Shown one piece after another: positions 58,474-64,000 of a stretch of DNA of 64,000 nt. Both the position numbers and the translations under genes were made by a program. Numbering within the stretch: the first letter of the stretch is position 1; each line of letters opens with the position of its first letter. The stretch comes from Jeotgalibacillus terrae (GTDB lineage: Bacteria > Bacillota > Bacilli > Bacillales > Jeotgalibacillaceae), in the NCBI RefSeq assembly GCF_016908195.1, contig NZ_JAFBDK010000009.1:62001-126000 (forward strand), in the 5' to 3' direction. The notes beneath the pieces were generated by a model. It worked only from the letters and a program-made list of their open reading frames with translations. It searched no databases and had not been told where the DNA came from.

Positions 58474-59151
58474 ATGGATGGAATCCGCTGGGATTTATTA
58501 TTTGACCCTGAACTTGCCTGGGAATCACTTCCCTATGTGATGTCAGGGATTGGCTACACCCTGCTGATCTCAATTGTCAGCATGGCGGCCGGTCTTGTTC
58601 TTGGCTTTTTTATCGCACTTGCCAGAACATCTAAATTCAATATTTTACAATGGCCTGCCCGTACATATATTTCTTTTATGCGTGGAGTGCCAATTCTCGT
58701 TATATTGTTTCTTTTATACTTCGGAATGCCTGTAATTGGAGTTCAGATACCAGCCATCTATGCAGCTTTGATTGCATTCAGTGTGAATAGTGCAGCTTAT
58801 ATAGCCGAGATTATCAGATCATCTTTGTCTGCAGTAGATAAAGGTCAATGGGAATCTTCCAAAGCACTTGGACTTACCTATTGGCAGACAATGTATGGCA
58901 TTATTCTTCCTCAGTCTATCAGAACAGCAACGCCGCCACTGGCGAATGTTTATCTTGATATTATTAAAGCAACGTCCCTTGCTGCGATCATCACCGTACC
59001 TGAAATCTTTCAGCGTGCACGGATTGTCGGTGGACGGGAATTTGATTTTATGACGATGTATATCGTGGTTGCACTGATCTACTGGGGAATCTGTTCACTG
59101 ATGACAGTTTTCCAGAACTATCTGGAAAAAAGATATGAGGAATATTTATAG
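58474..59151 (+). CDS. amino acid ABC transporter permease
   Basis: A 225-residue HisMQ-family permease with five helices, containing TYISFMRGVPILVILFLLYF and the EAA loop KGQWESSKALGLTYWQTMYG. It lies 25 bases after the binding-protein gene with AAAGGAG ahead. A strong terminator follows directly, so this importer has no ATPase of its own and must borrow one, possibly TcyC or another in the genome. Confidence 0.9.
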   Translation: MDGIRWDLLFDPELAWESLPYVMSGIGYTLLISIVSMAAGLVLGFFIALARTSKFNILQWPARTYISFMRGVPILVILFLLYFGMPVIGVQIPAIYAALIAFSVNSAAYIAEIIRSSLSAVDKGQWESSKALGLTYWQTMYGIILPQSIRTATPPLANVYLDIIKATSLAAIITVPEIFQRARIVGGREFDFMTMYIVVALIYWGICSLMTVFQNYLEKRYEEYL

Positions 59152-59153
59152 TA

Positions 59154-59191
59154 AAATGCCCGCCGGATGATGATCCGGCGGGCATTTTTTT
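59154..59191. terminator. bidirectional intrinsic terminator
   Basis: AAATGCCCGCCGGAT/ATCCGGCGGGCATTT with a long T tract between converging genes. Confidence 0.95.
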
Positions 59192-60191
59192 AAGATCCAG
59201 TGAAAATCAGATAGGATACAACAAAATATCCGACGACTATTAACAATGAAGGAAGGATATACGTAAATGTTGAACTTGCTTTCTTTTTAACCACAGAGAA
59301 CATGACGATAATAGATAGAACAGTCACACCGATCGCAGTGAAAATGTGCGAATCTGAAACGGCTGAAAGAATGGATCCACCACGGTAGAAAACATCAGAA
59401 CCTGCAATGATCAGCATGTTAAAGATGTTACTTCCAAGAATCGATCCTAGCGCAAGATTCACATTCTTCAATCTGAGTGCCACAAACACTGCTACTGCTT
59501 CAGGCAGAGAAGTCGTTGCAGCAATCAGAAAACTGCCGACAAAACTTGATCCAAGTCCTGTTACAACAGCGATTTCATCACCCATAATAGAAAGTACTGT
59601 ACCTGCTCCCATAATGACAATCGCAGCGATAATAAAGCCGACGACCGCATGCTTCACACTCATTGAAAAACTTGCAGCCACTTCTTTATCTTCTTCCGGT
59701 GCGATTGTCTGCTCCACGCCTCCAGAATTTTCAGGGAGCTTGCTGATAATGATCATTCCAATGATATAAGCAGCTGCAATAATAAAGGCATCCAGGCCTA
59801 TCCCCAGGAATGTTGTATCAATTCTCAGATAAAGTGCCACCAATGTTAACACTGTCAGCAGAAGACCAAGCCCTGCTGTATGCAGATGACTGTTACTCGC
59901 ATCTAAAAAGAGTCTTTTCTTTCTGAAAAACAGGTCAAACCCAGCAATAATAAACAAATTAAATAGGTTTGAACCAAGCATATTCCCAATTGCAATATCC
60001 GGGTTGTCAATCACAACAGCTGATAAGCTCGTTGTCACTTCCGGTAAAGATGTGGCCCCAGCCAACAGCAGTGTACCGACAAGCATACCGCCCATCGCTG
60101 TCTTTGTGCTGATCACATCTGCATAAGTCGATAACTTAATGGCTGCATAGACCGTTACAACTGCAGCTAATAAAAACCATACAAATACCAA
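59190..60191 (-). CDS. CaCA-family cation exchanger (YrbG type) under a Mn riboswitch
   Basis: A 333-residue exchanger with ten helices in two inverted halves. Each half carries an alpha repeat: GATSLPEVTTSLSAV plus GNMLGSNLFNLFII, and AATTSLPEAVAVFVAL plus GSILGSNIFNMLII. The acidic residues bind the cation. The family is known for Na+/Ca2+ or Ca2+/H+ exchange, but the yybP-ykoY riboswitch directly upstream senses Mn2+, so this member probably exports manganese (or calcium as a linked response). It is monocistronic. Confidence 0.9.
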   Translation of the reverse strand: MVFVWFLLAAVVTVYAAIKLSTYADVISTKTAMGGMLVGTLLLAGATSLPEVTTSLSAVVIDNPDIAIGNMLGSNLFNLFIIAGFDLFFRKKRLFLDASNSHLHTAGLGLLLTVLTLVALYLRIDTTFLGIGLDAFIIAAAYIIGMIIISKLPENSGGVEQTIAPEEDKEVAASFSMSVKHAVVGFIIAAIVIMGAGTVLSIMGDEIAVVTGLGSSFVGSFLIAATTSLPEAVAVFVALRLKNVNLALGSILGSNIFNMLIIAGSDVFYRGGSILSAVSDSHIFTAIGVTVLSIIVMFSVVKKKASSTFTYILPSLLIVVGYFVVSYLIFTGS

Positions 60192-60219
60192 TCCGATTCC
60201 TCCTCAAATCCTGTTAACG

Positions 60220-60369
60220 AAAAAAGACCCTTTTATGAGCGCTCACCAAATTGAGGACTCATAAAAAGGTCTTGCGTACTCTGCCGGTGCAGAGCTCAAT
60301 GAACCGAGCAGAAAGTCTGCCGTAATGACGATTCATTAACCCGTGAAGGTCGCTACTCCCCTTTTTAGG
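60220..60369 (-). promoter_or_regulatory. yybP-ykoY manganese riboswitch
   Basis: On the minus strand AAAAAGGGGAGTAGCG opens the aptamer and CACCGGCAGAGTACGCAAGACCTTTTT closes it, with P1 AAAAAGG/CCTTTTT; these are the two conserved loops of the yybP-ykoY class. The 3' P1 strand is shared with a terminator (AAGACCTTTTTATGAG/CTCATAAAAGGGTCTT, then T tract; 60220-60272). Mn2+ binding should stabilise the aptamer, prevent the terminator and turn the exchanger gene on. Confidence 0.93.
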
Positions 60370-60410
60370 GACTTATTCGTTTCTACTAATATACCATAAC
60401 AAAACGATTT

Positions 60411-61076
60411 TTAAACACGATTATCTATTAATCTCCGCTCCTCAATCAATTTTTTTAATTTGATCAGGTCTTCTTTCAATTTCTCTTCCAGGCTTCTATT
60501 ATAAAAAATAGCGGCCGGATGAAAAGTCGGGAAGATTTCGTACGTTTCTTCAGTCCAGCTGAAAGTGCCCGCATCCGGACTTTCAATGTATTGTACCGGT
60601 TGTTTTAACAACTGTCCGTGGACCTGCGTGACTTTTTTATCTTTACCCGCCAGACGTTGCAGACCGATATTACCGAGAGTCACAATCAATGGTGCTCTCA
60701 CATTTTTCACTTCATAATCAAGAATTGGCGCATGCGCTTTAATCTCACCGGCAGTAGGCGCACGATTATATTTCCGTTTAATCATTTCACCTGTGCTGCG
60801 GTCTTTTTTCTCCCCCCATTTATAAGGACGGCTTCTGACAGCACTTGTGATATAGACATCATCTCTTGTCAGGCCGAGAAATTCCAATGACTGCATCAGT
60901 TCCTTGCCGGCTCTCCCGCTGAATGGGATGCCATTATGTATTTCGGTTTCACCGGGTGCTTCCCCCACAAGCATGATGACAGGATTTTCAGGTCCTTCAC
61001 CATAGACAAAGCCTTCTACCGGATAATCTTTTATTCTTTCTTTCCCCTGTTTTGCCAGGGATTCAGGAATTCTCAT
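60411..61076 (-). CDS. family-4-type uracil-DNA glycosylase-like protein without Fe-S cysteines
   Basis: A 221-residue protein of the UDG superfamily. Motif 1 is LVGEAPGETEIHNGIPFSGRAG (about 36-57) and motif 2 FPTFHPAAIFYN (about 183-194), as in family 4/5 enzymes that excise uracil. Family 4 normally binds a 4Fe-4S cluster through four cysteines; this sequence has no cysteine at all, so it lacks the cluster. It may still be a glycosylase, or have another role. The start at 61076 has GGAGG 8 bases upstream. Confidence 0.85.
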   Translation of the reverse strand: MRIPESLAKQGKERIKDYPVEGFVYGEGPENPVIMLVGEAPGETEIHNGIPFSGRAGKELMQSLEFLGLTRDDVYITSAVRSRPYKWGEKKDRSTGEMIKRKYNRAPTAGEIKAHAPILDYEVKNVRAPLIVTLGNIGLQRLAGKDKKVTQVHGQLLKQPVQYIESPDAGTFSWTEETYEIFPTFHPAAIFYNRSLEEKLKEDLIKLKKLIEERRLIDNRV

Positions 61077-61181
61077 TAAAAGCACCTCCATGGTTTTTCA
61101 TTCCCTGGAATGTCCTGATTTAAAACAGGGTTATAAACAACAGAAGCAGAACTCCATTTGAAGTCCTGCTTCCTTCTGTAT

Positions 61182-62117
61182 TTATGCCTCTTCGTTGAAT
61201 GTTTCTGTTAAAACTGGTACGATCTGCTTTTTACGGGATACAACACCTTCAAGCAGGGCAGTCTGATTCGTAAACGGTACTTTAAATGCTTTTTCAGCCA
61301 GTGATACGTGTGAACCTTTTACGATCATTGTAGAGTTGCTGTTTAAAATATCTGTTACAACGACTGCGAATAACGATAGTTTTTCTTCTACAATTACAGC
61401 TTCAGCCGCCACTTCAATCTCATCCTGCAGATTCAGGACGTCCAGTGGATCTACTGCATTAATCTGCGCAATTTTCACCTGGTGCCCACCCATTTCAAAT
61501 ACTTTTGCATCAAGTGAAATCAGCTCTGCTGCTGTTTTACCGCTCAGGTCTGCGCCTGCTTTTAACATTTCAAGTCCATACTCTTCCGTGTTAACTCCGG
61601 CAATCGCCTCAAGTTCTTTTGCCGCTTTCACGTCTTCTTCTGTGCAGGTTGGCGATTTGAATAGCAGAGAATCTGAGATAATCGCAGACAGCATTAAGCC
61701 TGCAATGTTTTGTGGAATCTCTACGTTATGTTCTTTATAAAGCTTTAACAGAATTGTTGCTGTACAGCCAACCGGTTCTGCGCGGAAGTATACAGGGTCA
61801 CTTGTTTCGAAGTTTGCGATTCTGTGATGGTCAATGACTTCAATGACTTTTACTTCATCAAGATCATCTACACTCTGCTGGCGCTCGTTATGATCGACAA
61901 GAATGACACGATCTGTTTCACCCGCTGCTTTTTCGATCAGTCGCGGCGTTTCTGCATTGAATTGCTCAAGTGCATAAGCTGTTTCGCCATTGATCTCTCC
62001 AAGCCGTACAGCTTCTGTTTCCATACCGATTTCATTTTTTAAATATGAATAGGCAATTGCCGATATAATTGTATCTGTATCAGGACTTTTGTGTCCAAAA
62101 ACCAATGCTTTCGTCAT
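61182..62117 (-). CDS. ppaC: manganese-dependent inorganic pyrophosphatase
   Basis: A 311-residue family II pyrophosphatase of the DHH superfamily, the usual length for Bacillales PpaC. The metal-binding motifs are [13 protein letters not shown] (residues 8-20), [11 protein letters not shown] (about 73-83) and [10 protein letters not shown] (about 95-104); the C-terminal domain has the RK substrate-binding pair in [13 protein letters not shown]. It hydrolyses pyrophosphate in the cytosol and drives biosynthesis. Being Mn-dependent, it is physiologically linked to the Mn riboswitch gene nearby. Confidence 0.95.
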   Translation of the reverse strand: MTKALVFGHKSPDTDTIISAIAYSYLKNEIGMETEAVRLGEINGETAYALEQFNAETPRLIEKAAGETDRVILVDHNERQQSVDDLDEVKVIEVIDHHRIANFETSDPVYFRAEPVGCTATILLKLYKEHNVEIPQNIAGLMLSAIISDSLLFKSPTCTEEDVKAAKELEAIAGVNTEEYGLEMLKAGADLSGKTAAELISLDAKVFEMGGHQVKIAQINAVDPLDVLNLQDEIEVAAEAVIVEEKLSLFAVVVTDILNSNSTMIVKGSHVSLAEKAFKVPFTNQTALLEGVVSRKKQIVPVLTETFNEEA

Positions 62118-62225
62118 GATATAACTCCTTTATACGGATGATTTTAAATACCTCTTTCATTCTACCAATTTTAGCGCGAGGATTGAAGTGTTATTGCTGA
62201 TCAGTAAATATTTTTCATCCCACGC

Positions 62226-62250
62226 AAAAAAGAGCGCTGCAGCGCCCTTT
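62226..62250 (-). terminator. intrinsic terminator
   Basis: On the minus strand AAAGGGCGCTGCAGCGCTCTTTTTT; short GC-rich stem with T tract, after the hypothetical gene. Confidence 0.85.
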
Positions 62251-62288
62251 CTTTCGAGTTACTAAATGCAACAGCAAAAAAATAGCTG

Positions 62289-62669
62289 TTATTTCTTTCT
62301 TAGCAGCTCCAGCGTTTTTTCAATATTATTCAGCAGTTCCTGATCAGGGACTCTCTTTTTTTCTTCCCTTTTTACAGGACGGTCCATGATACTGAATGGC
62401 TTCTTTGTATAAGTCGTTGCGCTGAGATTATCAATCTTTTCTAAAATGGCTACGTGACTGATTCTCACGTATTTTCCTTCTTCATCGTAAAGTTCTTCAT
62501 TCACACTGATTTGTGTTTTCACTTTTTCTCCTTCAACCAGCCCTTTATCAACAGCGGTTGTCCAGATAAAGCGATTTTCAGCAGAGTCAGTGAAATGTAT
62601 AACATTCGATAAATGTGACTTAACCCGGGGTTTAACGTGCACTACTTTAAGGTCAATCGTAATCCTCAT
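62289..62669 (-). CDS. hypothetical small soluble protein
   Basis: A 126-residue protein of unknown function. The first 90 residues look like a small beta-rich domain (MRITIDLKVVHVKPRVKSHL, ENRFIWTTAVDKGLVEGEKV, YVRISHVAILEKI), reminiscent of OB-like folds; the C-terminal 35 residues are a basic linker and a helix (LLNNIEKTLELLRKK). The ATG at 62669 is preferred but GAGAGGG lies 11 bases upstream; an ATG eight codons earlier is possible. No recognised family. Confidence 0.7.
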   Translation of the reverse strand: MRITIDLKVVHVKPRVKSHLSNVIHFTDSAENRFIWTTAVDKGLVEGEKVKTQISVNEELYDEEGKYVRISHVAILEKIDNLSATTYTKKPFSIMDRPVKREEKKRVPDQELLNNIEKTLELLRKK

Positions 62670-62693
62670 TCTTTTGCAGACCCTCTCTCTCAT

Positions 62694-63021
62694 GTTCTAT
62701 ATGTATAAATTTCCACCCAGCCCAATTCATTACCAATAAAATGAAAAGTACAGAGGACTTTTTCAGTATAATGGATAGACCACTGGTTTTGTCAATTAGT
62801 AACTTTATCCACATCAACCAATATTGTCGTTTTTCCTTGCTCTGATAGGATTTAATTATATATATTTTTTTTTGAACTTTTCAATCTATTTTTGTTTTAT
62901 AATACGTTTGTCGTAAAATGTTCATATAATATAGAAAGAATTATTTTTCATACATCTTTAATTTGATAGATGCGTTTCATTTTTGGGGCCCAGTAAGCTC
63001 CATCCCAGGAGTGCCTCCTTG
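62694..63021. other. AT-rich intergenic region
   Basis: About 330 bases, strongly AT-rich, with runs such as ATATATATTTTTTTTTG near 62860. It must contain the promoter of the hypothetical gene (possible TTGACA-like TTGACAAAACCAG on the minus strand near 62790). I see no repeat array, structured RNA or frame. Confidence 0.4.
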
Positions 63022-63060
63022 AAAAAACCGCGGACAGCCAAACACTGTCCACGGTTATTT
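63022..63060 (-). terminator. intrinsic terminator of the lactonase gene
   Basis: On the minus strand AACCGTGGACAGTG/GCTGTCCGCGGTT with TTTTTTC following. Confidence 0.9.
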
Positions 63061-63068
63061 TTTAATCA

Positions 63069-64000
63069 TTATTTAGATAAAAACTTCACACATACAGGTT
63101 CCGGCACTTCTACTTTAACGTCTGTTTTAGTGAGTCTGCCTGATTCTTTGTCACGCTTAAGCAGGACAAGGGAGTCGCTTTCCTGATTAGCCGCTACAAT
63201 ATAAGCTTCTGACGGATCTAACACAAAGTCTCTCGGCCAGTTACCTTCTGTCTCTGCGTACTCAATGTGAGTGAGTTCTCCATTTTCTTCTGCTGAATAA
63301 ACAGCAATTGAATTGTGTCCTCTATTACCGGCATAGACAAAACGGCCGTCCGATGACATATGAATCGCACTTCCCTGGCTGTTTTCTGTGAAGTCCCCGG
63401 GAATCGCCGGAATTGCCTGCAGCTGTCTGAATGCTCCGGTGCTGCTGTCATAAGCAAGCACAAGTACTTCATTACTCAGCTCTGTCATGACGTATGCAAG
63501 CGGCTTGTCAGGATGGAACGTTAAGTGTCTTGGACCGGCGCCCGGCTCTGCGTTAAATACAGCAGCCTGCTTTAACTCCCCGCTCTGATAGGTATAAGAA
63601 ATGATTTCATCCGTTCCAAGGTCAACTGCCACAAGATATTTACCATCCGGTGTAAAACCGCTGAAATGCGCATGTGCAGCATCCTGGCGCTCATGAGGTC
63701 CTTCACCTTCATGCTGGATCAACGAAAGCTGCTCAGTCACTTTACCAGTTTCTTTATCACGTTTGAATAGCGCAATCGTGCCGTCAAGGTAAGTAGCTGA
63801 TGCCGCAAACTCACCGTCCGGGCTGACGCTAACGTGACAAGGTGAGCCATCCCTTTCATTAACGTGAGCAATAGCGGATAAAGAATCCCCAATTTTATAT
63901 GACGCTATGCCACCTGGTGCAACTGTATACAGGTACTCCTGTTCTGCATCCATATTGACATAGGCAGGGCTCTTACCTTCTGCCGCCACCCCTTTCACCG
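63069..64000 (-). CDS. 6-phosphogluconolactonase-type beta-propeller protein, partial
   Basis: The 3' part (about 310 codons) of a lactonase-family seven-bladed propeller gene; the frame is open at the right edge, and the family is about 340-350 residues, so only some 35 residues are missing. Repeated blade motifs are visible: HVSVSPDGEFAASATYLDGTI, HFSGFTPDGKYLVAVDLGTD, HLTFHPDKPLAYVMTELSN, IHMSSDGRFVYAGNRGHNSI. YkgB/Pgl proteins hydrolyse 6-phosphogluconolactone in the pentose phosphate pathway. A terminator follows the stop. Confidence 0.9.
   Translation of the reverse strand, partial: VKGVAAEGKSPAYVNMDAEQEYLYTVAPGGIASYKIGDSLSAIAHVNERDGSPCHVSVSPDGEFAASATYLDGTIALFKRDKETGKVTEQLSLIQHEGEGPHERQDAAHAHFSGFTPDGKYLVAVDLGTDEIISYTYQSGELKQAAVFNAEPGAGPRHLTFHPDKPLAYVMTELSNEVLVLAYDSSTGAFRQLQAIPAIPGDFTENSQGSAIHMSSDGRFVYAGNRGHNSIAVYSAEENGELTHIEYAETEGNWPRDFVLDPSEAYIVAANQESDSLVLLKRDKESGRLTKTDVKVEVPEPVCVKFLSK

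Overview
The window is chromosomal DNA from a low-to-moderate GC, Gram-positive spore-former-type bacterium (order Bacillales). AGGAGG-type ribosome binding sites, S-box (SAM-I) and yybP-ykoY riboswitches, Tcy/App/Met gene orders as in Bacillus subtilis, sigma-B-like promoters and a CrtP-like carotenoid oxidase all point that way. A Planococcaceae (Jeotgalibacillus-like) host is my best guess, by inference only. I saw no prophage, rRNA, tRNA, CRISPR array or transposase gene. Both ends cut genes: a siderophore permease on the left and a beta-propeller lactonase on the right.

Layout. 1-2.1 kb: end of a ferric-siderophore uptake operon (two FecCD permeases, FhuF-type reductase). 2.1-3.5 kb: DUF4064 membrane protein and HAD phosphatase. 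3.7-6.0 kb: tcyABC cystine importer. 6.1-8.6 kb: persulfide-detoxification operon behind a CstR-type operator. 8.8-11.2 kb: DUF4166 protein and an RsgA GTPase with an attenuator-like leader. 11.2-16.8 kb: P-loop kinase, methyltransferase, glycine-betaine transporter with a sigma-B-like promoter, CrtP-like oxidase and an ICMT-type methyltransferase. 17.2-21.3 kb: CstA/BtsT carbon transporter with its LytS/LytTR two-component system. 21.4-23.2 kb: CHY zinc finger, hydrolase, mscL. 23.3-29.2 kb: appDFABC-like oligopeptide importer. 29.5-39 kb: DUF1002 protein, chemoreceptor, PanE-like reductase, HxlR regulator, trypsin-like protease with an FxLYD partner, YceI protein behind an MhqR-like operator, acyl-CoA ligase. 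39.3-53.2 kb: a 41-residue stress protein, DDAH-like enzyme, a sulfur region (ssu-type importer, metX-metY, metI-metC, two SAM riboswitches), a YtrA-controlled ABC operon, NhaP antiporter and SDR. 53.5-64 kb: a candidate Fur-controlled C-rich small RNA, glutamine amidotransferase, DUF4003, FusB-like protein, Gfo/Idh oxidoreductase, an amino-acid importer lacking an ATPase, a CaCA exchanger under a manganese riboswitch, UDG-like protein, PpaC and the lactonase.

Sulfur is the main functional theme: cystine import, sulfonate import, homoserine acetylation, two sulfhydrylation/transsulfuration branches and persulfide clearance all fall inside 64 kb, several under recognisable sulfur sensors. A second theme is stress and ion homeostasis (betaine, MscL, NhaP, Mn-switched exchanger).

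The most unusual non-coding content is a set of six intergenic arrays of 20-21-bp units (3551, 8650, 16975, 37143, 48486 and 53341). They differ in core sequence but share period, unit number, a C-rich tail and position beside gene 3' ends. Three of them carry one 30-bp unit followed by exactly four further units. In addition there is a MITE-like hairpin family with intact, internally deleted and degraded copies, one of them lying inside the app operon.
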